This document shows, in pieces, positions 1 through 8,310 of a DNA stretch of 28,478 bases; the stretch's first letter is position 1, and every line of letters begins with the position of its first letter. Both the position numbers and the translations under genes were made by a program. The notes beneath the pieces were generated by a model. That model saw nothing but the letters and a program-made list of their open reading frames with translations, was not told the DNA's origin and did not search any database. Origin of the DNA: an uncultured Pseudomonadota bacterium (lineage in GTDB: Bacteria > Pseudomonadota > Alphaproteobacteria > Rs-D84); contig CAMZFU010000007.1 of NCBI GenBank assembly GCA_947306185.1, forward strand, positions 1-28,478. Direction: 5' to 3'.

Positions 1-69
1 CCAAAACGCCGCGAAACGCAGTGAACCGGTAATTGTATTAAAAAGATTTTGTTCCCGTACTTTTGACAT
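1..69 (-). CDS. Start of a gene running off the left edge, probably PlsC/OlsA-like acyltransferase (partial)
   Basis: An ATG at 69 opens a frame on the minus strand that stays open to the window edge (23 codons, MSKVREQNLFNT then ITGSLRFAAFW). It begins 11 bases after the stop of the OlsB-like gene. The sequence GAGGAA, overlapping the upstream stop region, is a possible ribosome binding site, though its spacing of about 14 bases is long. The short N-terminus with a hydrophobic/aromatic run fits the beginning of a 1-acyl-glycerol-3-phosphate acyltransferase. In many alphaproteobacteria olsA (the second acylation step of ornithine lipid synthesis) follows olsB. The product call rests on this context; only the reading frame is seen. 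The catalytic HX4D motif would lie outside the window. Confidence 0.5.
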   Translation of the reverse strand, partial: MSKVREQNLFNTITGSLRFAAFW

Positions 70-80
70 TGTAATTATGA

Positions 81-1034
81 TTATTCCTCGTCTAATTCAG
101 GGTCATCTTCGATTAATTCTGCGTCGGCGGCATCTTCACGCAACAAGAATTCAAAGAATGCCCCCAACATATTTAACGACCCAGTAATTGGCATCAACAT
201 TATTTTACCAAGTGTGCGCATTGGACGTGGTTTGACATCCAAATGTTCCAATGCATTTTCACGACCATAGAAATGTTTCTGATATGCAGCATCTATATTT
301 TTGGTTTGCATCATAACAAAAACATCATATGTGTTAAAAGGCCTGTCAATAAATACACCTTGGCCAAATGTGGCGCCCAAACGCAAATACCCCTTGATAA
401 GTGGTGTCATTTGTTTTTTTGCCATTTCTTCGTCAACAAATGCACGTGGCAATATATTCATTTTTGACATACGTGCATCAACACCTTCGGCAAACTTTTC
501 TGGGATAACCCGCGCCCGCAAACGAACCGGCGACAAATGATTATAATACAGGTATGATATCGCCTGTGCTGATTCTACGGGTTTGGACCCCGTCCACGAC
601 GCGACACCAAACAGTACCGCAATTTTACGGCGCAATATATATTCACTAAGTCCCGCCCACAGCATTCGCATAACCAATGCATTTTCACGATATTCTTGGG
701 CGACACACGCGCGCGACATTTCGGCGATATTATCAGATGCCTTTTTTATCTTGGAAATATTAAATTCTGTCTCGGTATAAAACCCCCCCATTTTTTCGGC
801 CGCTTTTTTATCAATGATACGATACGCGCCGACAATTTTACCTTCGTGAAATACCGCCATATAATCAGCGTATTTATCAAACGCATCGTATTCTTCTTTT
901 AATTCGTGCTGTTCCGCGGTGGCGGATGCGCCTTCTTCGGTAACGAACACATCATAACGCAACCGACGTACCAAACGACGTTCTTCTTTATTCCGTGTAA
1001 GGCGGACTTCGAAATCACGAACCTTTATAGTCAT
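81..1034 (-). CDS. olsB: OlsB-like GNAT family N-acyltransferase (ornithine lipid synthesis)
   Basis: The 317-aa protein looks like the OlsB/hemolysin-type acyltransferase family, which transfers a 3-hydroxyacyl chain from acyl-ACP to the alpha-amino group of ornithine to make lyso-ornithine lipid at the inner membrane. Family-like segments are RLRYDVFVTE near residue 25, a GAYRII strand near 69, and EMSRACVAQEYR at about 105-116, followed by LLW-like and GVASW segments. The frame is open up to 1091, but the ATG at 1034 is preferred: it has AAAGG about 9 bases upstream and gives the usual N-terminus (MTIKVRDFEVRLT). The C-terminus is acidic. It is the third gene of a minus-strand operon behind a beta-barrel protein and MltB, 87 bases after MltB ends. 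The substrate is inferred from family resemblance, so a generic GNAT acyltransferase remains possible. Confidence 0.7.
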   Translation of the reverse strand: MTIKVRDFEVRLTRNKEERRLVRRLRYDVFVTEEGASATAEQHELKEEYDAFDKYADYMAVFHEGKIVGAYRIIDKKAAEKMGGFYTETEFNISKIKKASDNIAEMSRACVAQEYRENALVMRMLWAGLSEYILRRKIAVLFGVASWTGSKPVESAQAISYLYYNHLSPVRLRARVIPEKFAEGVDARMSKMNILPRAFVDEEMAKKQMTPLIKGYLRLGATFGQGVFIDRPFNTYDVFVMMQTKNIDAAYQKHFYGRENALEHLDVKPRPMRTLGKIMLMPITGSLNMLGAFFEFLLREDAADAELIEDDPELDEE

Positions 1035-1121
1035 ATTTTCAACCTTTGAATATTTTAATTTATAAAGATAGGATAGCAAACATTGCCCCAAGGTGCAATA
1101 TTTTTATTTGTGGATTATTTT

Positions 1122-2159
1122 TTACTTCAATTTATCGGCCAATTCTGCAATTGCAATCGCATACCAATTGGAATTATTCCATTTCTTGATACGATAAAAA
1201 TTTGGATATGTTAAATACGCCGTTATCACCGGTTTTGGTGCAACGTCAGTATCCGGATTAAAATCGTCTGTGGCGGGCGGAATATTTGTCGCATCACCGA
1301 CCAAACCCGCGACCATATTACCCATTGGAATCGGCGAACCATCGGGATTCAATACACCCATACTTGCCCATTCGGTTAACGTCTTTTTTGTTTTTCCATC
1401 AAACAATGATGTATCAAATGTTCCCGGCACAACAACACGACGAACTATGCGCTGTGTTTTGTCCCACCCAAGTTTATTAAGGTAATTTCCCGCACTTGCC
1501 ATCGCATCACCGATACTGTTAATAATATCAATATGTGAATCCCCATTTCCATCAACACCATATGATGCAAGGGTTGTTGGAATAAATTGGAAATGGCCCA
1601 TGGCACCAGCCCAACTGCCACGGATATTATTTATATCCAATGCGTTATCATCCGCAATTTTCATTAGCGCGATTAATTGATCTCCAAAAAACTTTTCACG
1701 ACGTCCGTCATATATCAATGTAAAGAAAGCATCCACCAAGCGATGACGAGCTTTGACCTCACCATAATTTGATTCCAATCCCCAAAAGGCCAAAATAACG
1801 TGTGGCGGAATACCGTAGGTATTATCAATCCGCGATAACAGCGTCGGATATTTTCCATGCATTTGACGGCCACGTACCACACGCGTTGCATTCACTGTTT
1901 TATTCAGATATTCATCTAATGTCAATTTGAATTCTGATTGATTTTTATCGCTTTTAACAATTGACGGTATAAATGCCGGATTGCGCAATGTTGCATTTAT
2001 TGTGTCGGTTGATATACCCTTGGCCGTCGCGCGACTACGCACATCCGCAAGGATAGAATCCCAACGTTCCGCATTAAATTTACATTCTTCTGCGTACGAC
2101 AAATTATTAAAAAACAAAGCAAACAAAAGTGCAAAAAAACAGCATGCACGTTGCATCAT
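1122..2159 (-). CDS. mltB: Lytic murein transglycosylase, MltB/SLT_2 type
   Basis: A 345-aa exported enzyme that cleaves the MurNAc-GlcNAc bond of peptidoglycan with formation of 1,6-anhydroMurNAc (GH103 family). Residues 1-23 form a signal peptide with a long hydrophobic core and a likely SPase I site after SYA; no convincing lipobox is seen, so unlike E. coli MltB it may be soluble in the periplasm. The catalytic Glu is E129 in WGLESNYGE. The family motif GAMGHFQFIP is followed by YGVDGNGD and a DA..S.GNYL helix. The start has a strong GGGGGAAA site directly upstream (two ATGs in tandem). It begins 9 bases after the stop of the beta-barrel gene, so the two are probably cotranscribed and perhaps translationally coupled. 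Confidence 0.88.
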   Translation of the reverse strand: MMQRACCFFALLFALFFNNLSYAEECKFNAERWDSILADVRSRATAKGISTDTINATLRNPAFIPSIVKSDKNQSEFKLTLDEYLNKTVNATRVVRGRQMHGKYPTLLSRIDNTYGIPPHVILAFWGLESNYGEVKARHRLVDAFFTLIYDGRREKFFGDQLIALMKIADDNALDINNIRGSWAGAMGHFQFIPTTLASYGVDGNGDSHIDIINSIGDAMASAGNYLNKLGWDKTQRIVRRVVVPGTFDTSLFDGKTKKTLTEWASMGVLNPDGSPIPMGNMVAGLVGDATNIPPATDDFNPDTDVAPKPVITAYLTYPNFYRIKKWNNSNWYAIAIAELADKLK

Positions 2160-2168
2160 TTTCCCCCG

Positions 2169-3695
2169 TTAAAACGCAAATTTAATCCCGACGTGTAATC
2201 CAAAGGACTGCCATGTGGCCTCTTTCAACGAATTGCTCACATGTTCTGTATGTGCTGGGACGGTTTCCAAAAACGGCAAACCATTGTCGTCCAAGACATA
2301 TTGACCTTCTTCGTCATACACAAAATCGGTATATTCTGCAATATACAGTTTCCCGGGGATATTACCAATATGGAAACAATTTGTATCAACCTTTAATGCC
2401 AATTGTACACGTGACGACAAACGCATATTATATTCCATTTCCGCGGTATATGCGTATGCACCATTGCTGCCTTCATCCAAAAAACTTGGGCTCTGTTGCC
2501 AATCGGTACGATTTGGCCAAATACCTTCGGAAGAATACTTTGGCAAACTGAACTGGAAATAGAAACGCAATTTATCCGCCAATGTCATTTGTTTTTCTAT
2601 CTCTAATCCGAAATAGAAACCACTCCACGTAGTATTATAAATATGGGTTACACCACCAACCTTAATCGGGCCGTCCCCACCAATAATGACACAATCACCT
2701 TCGTATACTCCCCATGGAACATCGCCCATTGACGAAGTGTAATCCATCGTCGTTAAATATTCACCAAGTGCAGTTACATATCCACTGGACGTACCATTTT
2801 GGACAACAACCTTAATATCTTCGGGACCCATACAAACCTGGTACCAAGTATCTGGCGGTGTAACATCAATCGGCATAGAATAATAGTTACCTTGGTCATC
2901 ACCATAAACATACTCGCCCATATTAGTCATCAATGGCAAATATATTCCTTGGTTCGGGTACAAATGATCTGACATTTTTAGATCATGCTTGAAAATTTCA
3001 TAACCAACAACCGGCGACAATTTCCATCCACCAATGTCCCATATATGATGCGCCCCAACCCCAAGGCGTAAATGCTGTGACTTTCCAGTTTGATTTCCCA
3101 TAGATATCGTGAATATACCATACGATGGATCAGACCAATCATACGGTTCTAAATCATAATCCATTGAAAGTCCGCCGTGATTCATTTCACCAAATGAATA
3201 TTCACCGAACGCGAACATGTCAAAATTACGTAACGAGAAATTATGACGTGCACCAACGGACACTTCGTCGAAAATCATATCATCCCATTCTAAAATTGAA
3301 TTCACACCTGTTTTGAATTCAAAATCGGCAAATCTGCGCGTATATCCGGCATACAGGTTCGTTTTATGGTCCGCCTCTGGGGTAGTTGCAACACCATTGA
3401 CTGTCATTGCACCCGCATTTGCATAGGTCATACCGTTTTGATATGTCATCGGCGGTAAGGTTTCTGTTCTTACGCGTTCGTTGGTATAACTGTACGTACG
3501 GGTTCCAACAACCTGTTTTCTGCTAGAAGCCCCGACATATTTGGTATATCCTTGGTTCGCATAATTACCATAATTTAACTGATTAGCATTGGCTTCGGCC
3601 ATTTCTTGATAGTACACAGGCACCCCTTCATTCGCGCCAAAGGCCGCAAAATGAACCAAGACCAGCGGTAATAAAGAAATTAGTCCCTTTCTCAT
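2169..3695 (-). CDS. Outer-membrane beta-barrel protein of unknown function
   Basis: A 508-aa exported protein. Residues 1-20 are a signal peptide (MRKGL, hydrophobic core, likely cut after AFG or GAN). Residues 22-105 are a Tyr/Asn/Thr-rich linker. From about residue 110 alternating aromatic/hydrophobic strands separated by turns and polar loops continue to the end, and the chain finishes in IKFAF, the terminal Phe typical of BAM substrates. A strand pair containing SILEWDD followed by a GARHNF segment resembles omptin-like or Protochlamydia-type barrels, but the omptin catalytic set could not be assigned. Large loops rich in Tyr, Gly and Asp (about 255-345) contain only a few Cys. It leads the operon with MltB and the OlsB-like gene, so it probably belongs to envelope maintenance. 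Substrate or function is not recognised. Confidence 0.75.
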   Translation of the reverse strand: MRKGLISLLPLVLVHFAAFGANEGVPVYYQEMAEANANQLNYGNYANQGYTKYVGASSRKQVVGTRTYSYTNERVRTETLPPMTYQNGMTYANAGAMTVNGVATTPEADHKTNLYAGYTRRFADFEFKTGVNSILEWDDMIFDEVSVGARHNFSLRNFDMFAFGEYSFGEMNHGGLSMDYDLEPYDWSDPSYGIFTISMGNQTGKSQHLRLGVGAHHIWDIGGWKLSPVVGYEIFKHDLKMSDHLYPNQGIYLPLMTNMGEYVYGDDQGNYYSMPIDVTPPDTWYQVCMGPEDIKVVVQNGTSSGYVTALGEYLTTMDYTSSMGDVPWGVYEGDCVIIGGDGPIKVGGVTHIYNTTWSGFYFGLEIEKQMTLADKLRFYFQFSLPKYSSEGIWPNRTDWQQSPSFLDEGSNGAYAYTAEMEYNMRLSSRVQLALKVDTNCFHIGNIPGKLYIAEYTDFVYDEEGQYVLDDNGLPFLETVPAHTEHVSNSLKEATWQSFGLHVGIKFAF

Positions 3696-3730
3696 CCCAA
3701 TTCTTTGGAGTATTATATCACAAATTTGGT

Positions 3731-3758
3731 TTTATAAAAAGCACTTTATAACTTGCAA
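3731..3758 (-). promoter_or_regulatory. Promoter of the beta-barrel/mltB/olsB operon
   Basis: Reading on the minus strand, TTGCAA (3753-3758) is followed after 16 bases by TATAAA (3731-3736). This predicts a start near 3724 and a leader of about 29 bases. The TTGCAA box is self-complementary and is also the candidate -35 of hemW on the other strand. A second candidate lies closer to the gene: an extended -10, TGATATAAT, at 3712-3720 without a clear -35, which would leave only about 10 bases of leader. Confidence 0.5.
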
Positions 3759-3780
3759 CGAAATATATCCGATGTATGAT
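3753..3780 (+). promoter_or_regulatory. Promoter of hemW-M13 peptidase operon
   Basis: TTGCAA (3753-3758), a 16-base spacer and TATGAT (3775-3780) match the form seen before several other genes of this window. The -10 hexamer contains the first ATG of the hemW frame (3776), so if this promoter is used that ATG is not transcribed and translation must begin at the ATG at 3788 or 3794 on a very short leader. Confidence 0.5.
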
Positions 3781-4843
3781 ACAAATCATGAATATGCCCC
3801 ATAATATCTATATCCATGTCCCCTTTTGCGTAAAAAAGTGCCAATATTGTGCATTTTATTCGCAATCCTGTGCTAATCCGGACTGGGATGAATATGCCTA
3901 CAAGATTATCAATGAAATCCAACATTTTGGCAATATTTTGGCCAAACCAACTGTACCAACAATCTTTTTTGGTGGTGGCACCCCATCACTTATGCCGGCG
4001 GCGATATTCGAAAAGATTATAAATGCGATAAGAGACAATTTTGCTCTTGCCGCAAATGCAGAAATCACCATAGAGGCAAATCCAGGTACCATTACCACTG
4101 ATAAATTGAACGATTTTTGCAAAATCGGATTAAATCGCCTGTCGGTTGGGGTGCAATCTTTTGATGACGAAAAACTGAAATTCCTTGGGCGTATTCATAC
4201 GGCAAACGATGCATTAAACCTTTTGAATGCTGGCCTAGAACGCAATTTGCGCGTTTCGGGGGATTTTATATACGGTCTGCCTGGCGAAAGTGTTACAGAC
4301 ATTATCAAAATATGCGATAGAATAAACCATATCGGCATTTCACATTGTTCGATGTACGAATTAACAATAGAACCAAATACACCGTTTGGCAAAATGAACC
4401 TTGATATGCCAACAAATGAAATAATGGCCGAAATGTATATGGCAATAAATAAACATCTTGCCATGCTCCGTTACGAAGTTTCTAACTATGCGGTCCCCGG
4501 CCAAGAATGCCGACACAATCAAAACGTATGGGATGGTGGGGCATATATCGGTATCGGTGATGGCGCCGCCGGCCGGGTATTTATGAATGGTATGTGGTAT
4601 GAACAATTGGGCGACAAAAAAATGTTTAATCCAATAACAGATGAAAATCGCGCCATTGAACGAGTTATTACAGGAATGCGCACCATACGTGGTGTTTTGG
4701 TTGATGATATGGTTGCAAAAATCATAAATATAGAATTTGCAAAATCACATCCTGATATGCTAATGTTTGACGGTAACAGAATACATGCAACCGACAAAGG
4801 GATGCTTGTACTTGATGATTTAATAACAAAATTGGTGAGGTAA
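3776..4843 (+). CDS. hemW: HemW-like radical SAM protein (heme chaperone)
   Basis: A 355-aa cytoplasmic radical SAM protein. The [4Fe-4S] motif is CVKKCQYC (C18, C22, C25), followed by an SAM-binding GGGTPS segment at 66-71, RLSVGVQSFDD, and the HemW-type DFIYGLPGE, ELTIEPNTPF and YEVSNYAVPG blocks. These fit HemW, the heme-binding relative of the oxygen-independent coproporphyrinogen oxidase HemN. HemW is a heme chaperone and not the oxidase; a HemN role is unlikely because the N-terminal HemN extension is absent. The start is uncertain: the ATG at 3776 lies inside the putative -10 box, and the ATGs at 3788 and 3794 (the latter giving MPHNIYIHVPFC, the family-typical beginning) are good alternatives. 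No strong ribosome binding site precedes any of them. The stop is one base from the next start. Confidence 0.87.
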   Translation: MIQIMNMPHNIYIHVPFCVKKCQYCAFYSQSCANPDWDEYAYKIINEIQHFGNILAKPTVPTIFFGGGTPSLMPAAIFEKIINAIRDNFALAANAEITIEANPGTITTDKLNDFCKIGLNRLSVGVQSFDDEKLKFLGRIHTANDALNLLNAGLERNLRVSGDFIYGLPGESVTDIIKICDRINHIGISHCSMYELTIEPNTPFGKMNLDMPTNEIMAEMYMAINKHLAMLRYEVSNYAVPGQECRHNQNVWDGGAYIGIGDGAAGRVFMNGMWYEQLGDKKMFNPITDENRAIERVITGMRTIRGVLVDDMVAKIINIEFAKSHPDMLMFDGNRIHATDKGMLVLDDLITKLVR

Positions 4844-4844
4844 A

Positions 4845-6833
4845 ATGCGACATACTTGGTTAAATATTTTCGGAATAATTTGCGTAACATTATCTATTAT
4901 TTTTGCGATAAATTATAAAAAGGAAAAAACTATGGATATGGGAATCAAATTGGAAAATATGGATGTATCTGTAAGGCCCGGCGATAATTTCTTTGATTAT
5001 GCGACATTGGGTTGGCGCCGGGCGAATCCTATTCCTGATGATTATACAAAATATGGCGCAATTGAAAAACTGTATGAAACAAATATTGAACGCGTTCGTG
5101 AAATTGCCGAAAACGATAACGGGAAAATTGGAACATTGTATAAAATCGCAATGAATGAATCTAAATTAAACAGCGACGGTATAAAACCAATTGAAAAATA
5201 TTTTGCCGAAATAGATGCCATAAAAAATAAGTCAGAATTGCCAGAATACCTTGGAAAAAATCATGTGCATTTTTCATCGTTTTGGGGGGATACGGTCGCA
5301 TTAGATGAACAAGATAGCGAACATTTCCTTTACAATATTATCCAAGGCGGCATCGGATTATCACGCGATTACTATTTTGATAATGATGCCCGCACAAAAG
5401 ATATAAGACATAAATATATTGAATTCATTGCAGCACAGTTGAAAAATTTTAATCTAAATGCGGACGCGAAAAAAATATATGCATTGGAAGAACGTATGGC
5501 CAAATCCTTCTTCACCAAAGAGATGCTGCGCAATCCGCATGCAAATTATCATAAAATGTCACGTGCAGATTTCTTGCGCGAATATACCGGTTTTGATTGG
5601 GAAAAATATTTTATCGCACGTGGTTCCAATGCCGCAGAATACATAAATGTTGGGCAACCATCCGCCATCCAAGAATCTATAAAAATCATAAACGATACTG
5701 ATTTAGGTCTGATAAAAGATTACCTTAAATATCATGTAATTTTGGCAGCAAGTGGATTTTTGGATGATAAGACATATGACATATCATTTGATTTCTTTAA
5801 TCGTGAAATGTCCGGTCAAAAAGAAAAGAAACCACGTTGGAAACGTGCAATTGGTATATTAAATGGAACGATTGGCGAAGAAATTGGGCATTTATATGTA
5901 AAAAAATATTTTCCGGCATCCGCAAAAAAACGTATGCAAGAATTGGTTGAAAATCTGCGACGTGCATATGCATTGCGTATTGAACAACTTGATTGGATGT
6001 CCGAAGAAACGCGCGCACAAGCATTAGAAAAATTAAATTCTTTCACGGCCAAGATTGGTTATCCTGACAAATGGCGTGATTATTCCAAGTTGGTAATCGA
6101 TGAAAATGAAAGCCTGTTTGAAAATATGATGCGTGTGGCAAAATTTGAAGATGATTTTTGGTTAGAAAAAATCGGAAAGAAAAAAGATCCGACGTTATGG
6201 TACATGAATGCACATGAAATAAATGCATATTACGACCCATCAACAAATGAAATATGTTTCCCGGCGGGAATATTGCAATATCCATTCTTTGATATGCACG
6301 CTGATGATGCATTTAATTATGGTGCAATTGGCGCGATTATAGGGCATGAAATGACACACGGATTTGATGATTCCGGCCGGCATTTTGACAAGGTCGGTAA
6401 TATGCGCGATTGGTGGACAAAAGCGGACGCTGCCGAATTTGAAAAACGTGCGAATGTGATGCGTGAATTCTTTGATAAAATCGTAATTGCACCAGAAATC
6501 CATGCGAATGGGACATTTACATTGGGTGAAAACTTGGCAGATTATGGTGGTGTTACGATATCATACACAGCGTATAAAAACTTTGGCAAACCATTAGATA
6601 CGATTGATGGGTTCACACCAGATATGCGGTTCTTTATCGCATACGCAGGTGCATGGGCCGGCAATATTCGTCCCGAACAGGCGATAACACAGACGAAAAC
6701 AAATGAACATTCATTAAATGAAAATCGTGTTAATGGTATACTGCCGCATATTGATGCATGGTATGATGCATTTGATGTAAAACCAGAAAATAAAATGTAC
6801 ATCACACCCGAAAAACGTATACGGTTGTGGTAA
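4845..6833 (+). CDS. pepO: M13 (neprilysin/PepO-like) zinc metallopeptidase
   Basis: A 662-aa gluzincin of family M13, which cleaves small peptides and oligopeptides. The zinc site is HEMTH at 501-505 with the third ligand E562 in ENLADYGG. The substrate-binding NAYY motif is at 460-463 followed by ICFPAGILQ, and the C-terminal NRVNG contains the Arg expected to hold the substrate carboxylate. The N-terminal M13 domain begins at VRPGDNFFDYATLGW (about 43-57). Residues 7-22 are one hydrophobic segment, so the enzyme is either anchored in the inner membrane facing the periplasm or released from it; no lipobox is present. GGTGAGG lies just upstream of the ATG, which sits one base after the hemW stop, so the two are cotranscribed. 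The length is that of complete family members. The gene symbol is by family resemblance only. Confidence 0.9.
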   Translation: MRHTWLNIFGIICVTLSIIFAINYKKEKTMDMGIKLENMDVSVRPGDNFFDYATLGWRRANPIPDDYTKYGAIEKLYETNIERVREIAENDNGKIGTLYKIAMNESKLNSDGIKPIEKYFAEIDAIKNKSELPEYLGKNHVHFSSFWGDTVALDEQDSEHFLYNIIQGGIGLSRDYYFDNDARTKDIRHKYIEFIAAQLKNFNLNADAKKIYALEERMAKSFFTKEMLRNPHANYHKMSRADFLREYTGFDWEKYFIARGSNAAEYINVGQPSAIQESIKIINDTDLGLIKDYLKYHVILAASGFLDDKTYDISFDFFNREMSGQKEKKPRWKRAIGILNGTIGEEIGHLYVKKYFPASAKKRMQELVENLRRAYALRIEQLDWMSEETRAQALEKLNSFTAKIGYPDKWRDYSKLVIDENESLFENMMRVAKFEDDFWLEKIGKKKDPTLWYMNAHEINAYYDPSTNEICFPAGILQYPFFDMHADDAFNYGAIGAIIGHEMTHGFDDSGRHFDKVGNMRDWWTKADAAEFEKRANVMREFFDKIVIAPEIHANGTFTLGENLADYGGVTISYTAYKNFGKPLDTIDGFTPDMRFFIAYAGAWAGNIRPEQAITQTKTNEHSLNENRVNGILPHIDAWYDAFDVKPENKMYITPEKRIRLW

Positions 6834-6837
6834 AAGG

Positions 6838-6861
6838 ACGGTCGCAAATGCGACCGTTTTT
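6838..6861 (+). terminator. Intrinsic terminator after the M13 peptidase gene
   Basis: ACGGTCGC and GCGACCGT form an 8-bp stem around the loop AAAT, followed by five T. It starts four bases after the M13 stop codon. On the opposite strand the hairpin is followed by CCTTTT, so it may also act weakly on transcripts coming from ihfA. Confidence 0.85.
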
Positions 6862-6890
6862 ACTAAACACTTATTACTTGATAATAACCA

Positions 6891-7181
6891 CTATTTATTC
6901 TTGGACACCCGTTCACGGAATTCGTTGCATGGACGGAAAGATGCTACACGGCGTGCCGAAACAATCGCAGTTTCGCCGGTTTTCGGGTTACGCCCAATAC
7001 GCGCAGATTTATCTAAAATCTTGAATGTTCCGAAACCCGCAAATTTCACTTCTTCGCCATTAACAAGTGATTCACAAATTTCATCAAAAATCACATCAAT
7101 CAATTTACCCGACTGTGCCGCCGTAAACCCAAACGCATCACGCAATTTCAATGCCAAATCATTTCTTGTTATCGTAGCCAT
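6891..7181 (-). CDS. ihfA: Integration host factor alpha-like HU/IHF family DNA-binding protein
   Basis: A 96-aa member of the HU/IHF family, which binds the minor groove and bends DNA. The family signature is complete: helices at 6-40, the beta-arm with VKFAGFGTFKI at about 45-55, the tip GRNPKTGE around 63-70 with the intercalating Pro, and ARRVASFRP near 76-84, which is closer to IHF than to HU. Position directly downstream of fabH (gap of three bases) is the usual place of ihfA in alphaproteobacteria. AAGGGTG inside the end of fabH serves as the ribosome binding site, so translation is probably coupled. It ends in a TAG that begins a TAGTGGTTA repeat-like sequence. An HU annotation is the alternative. 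Confidence 0.85.
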   Translation of the reverse strand: MATITRNDLALKLRDAFGFTAAQSGKLIDVIFDEICESLVNGEEVKFAGFGTFKILDKSARIGRNPKTGETAIVSARRVASFRPCNEFRERVSKNK

Positions 7182-7184
7182 TTT

Positions 7185-8123
7185 TTACACCCTTATTAAA
7201 GTTGCCCCCCATGTTAGCCCACTGCCAAATGCGGGATATAAAATTAACTGACCGTGCTTTATAATACCATTATCAAAAGCATATGCAAGTGCTAATGCAC
7301 CAGATGCGCCACTGGTATTAGCATGTTTGTCCACAGTAATTAAAATCTTATCCAATGGGAACCCCAGTCGCGCCGCGCAAGATTGAATAATACGGATATT
7401 CGCCTGATGCGGAATAATCCAATCGATATCATCTTGAGTAATGCCAGCATGATCCATAATATACCGCGCCGCATCCGGCATCAATGACACCGCCATTTTA
7501 TATGTTTCAGGCCCGTTCATAATAATCTTGTGATCTGGTGATCCGTGCAACATATCAAATTTCTTGCCATCAGACATTACAACTGTATCAATAATCCCAG
7601 AATAACTTGATGTGGAACGTTCAAATATCAACGCACCGGCACCGTCACCAAACAGAACCGCCGTTGAACGGTCATCCATATCAACAAAACGCGACATTTT
7701 TTCCGCACCAATAATCATAATTCTTTCGTGTATCCCGGCGGTAAAGAAACCACGTGCACAATGCAACGCATAAATAAAACCGGTACACGCACCACGCACA
7801 TCAAATGCCGGAATATTTTGTGTTGCACCAAGGCGCCCCATAACCTGGACCGCGACTGATGGGAAATCTAATTCCGGCGTAGTCGTGGCGACAATAATCA
7901 TATCAATATCGTCAATACCAATATGCGCATTTTCCAATGCTGCGCGCGCCGCATTGGTTGCCATATCGGCCACGGTTTCATCCGCGGCGGCAAAGTGACG
8001 TTGATGTATCCCAGTGCGCGACACAATCCATTCGTCTGTTGTATCCATCACACGTTCAAAGTCCGCATTTGTCATAATGCGTTCCGGCAAATAAGATCCG
8101 TATCCAATAAGTTTATTTCCCAT
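7185..8123 (-). CDS. fabH: 3-oxoacyl-ACP synthase III (FabH)
   Basis: A 312-aa condensing enzyme that joins acetyl-CoA (or another acyl-CoA) to malonyl-ACP to begin type II fatty acid synthesis in the cytoplasm. The catalytic triad is complete: C113 in RGACTGF, H239 in IPHQANIRI and N269 in HANTSGAS. The glycine-rich end GSGLTWGATLIR closes the thiolase fold, and the length is normal. A promoter TTGCAA-16-TATAAT is found upstream and gives a leader of about 20 bases; the ribosome binding site (GAAAAG) is modest. It forms an operon with ihfA. In most alphaproteobacteria plsX lies immediately upstream; here plsX is about 10 kb away, in the same orientation. Confidence 0.95.
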   Translation of the reverse strand: MGNKLIGYGSYLPERIMTNADFERVMDTTDEWIVSRTGIHQRHFAAADETVADMATNAARAALENAHIGIDDIDMIIVATTTPELDFPSVAVQVMGRLGATQNIPAFDVRGACTGFIYALHCARGFFTAGIHERIMIIGAEKMSRFVDMDDRSTAVLFGDGAGALIFERSTSSYSGIIDTVVMSDGKKFDMLHGSPDHKIIMNGPETYKMAVSLMPDAARYIMDHAGITQDDIDWIIPHQANIRIIQSCAARLGFPLDKILITVDKHANTSGASGALALAYAFDNGIIKHGQLILYPAFGSGLTWGATLIRV

Positions 8124-8149
8124 TTCAATATTCTTTTCAGTGTCTAAAC

Positions 8150-8177
8150 ATTATACTGAATTTAATATAACTTGCAA
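8150..8177 (-). promoter_or_regulatory. Promoter of fabH-ihfA
   Basis: On the minus strand, TTGCAA (8172-8177), a 16-base spacer and a perfect TATAAT (8150-8155) lie 27 bases before the fabH start. The same self-complementary TTGCAA serves the tRNA-Arg promoter on the other strand. Confidence 0.7.
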
Positions 8178-8199
8178 TATCAAAATCTATGATTAAAAT
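8172..8199 (+). promoter_or_regulatory. Promoter of tRNA-Arg and the 109-aa membrane protein
   Basis: TTGCAA (8172-8177), a 16-base spacer and TAAAAT (8194-8199) place the expected transcription start about six bases before the mature tRNA 5' end at 8212. The -35 box is shared with the divergent fabH promoter. Confidence 0.65.
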
Positions 8200-8211
8200 A
8201 TACTGTTACAT

Positions 8212-8287
8212 GTCCCCATAGTTCAATTGGATAGAACAAATTCCTCCTAAGAATTAGATGCTGGTTCGATTCCAGCTGGGGATACCA
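8212..8287 (+). tRNA. tRNA-Arg (anticodon CCU)
   Basis: A complete 76-base cloverleaf. The acceptor stem is GTCCCCA/TGGGGAT with a G-T first pair, then T8 A9. The D stem is GTTC/GAAC, the anticodon stem AATTC/GAATT with loop CTCCTAA (anticodon CCT at 8246-8248), the variable loop AGAT, and the T stem GCTGG/CCAGC with loop TTCGATT. The discriminator is A and the CCA end is encoded. It reads AGG codons. The first start codon downstream is 24 bases after its end, so tRNA and mRNA are probably one transcript that is processed. Confidence 0.95.
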
Positions 8288-8310
8288 ATTTAGAACACAG
8301 GAGATATTAT

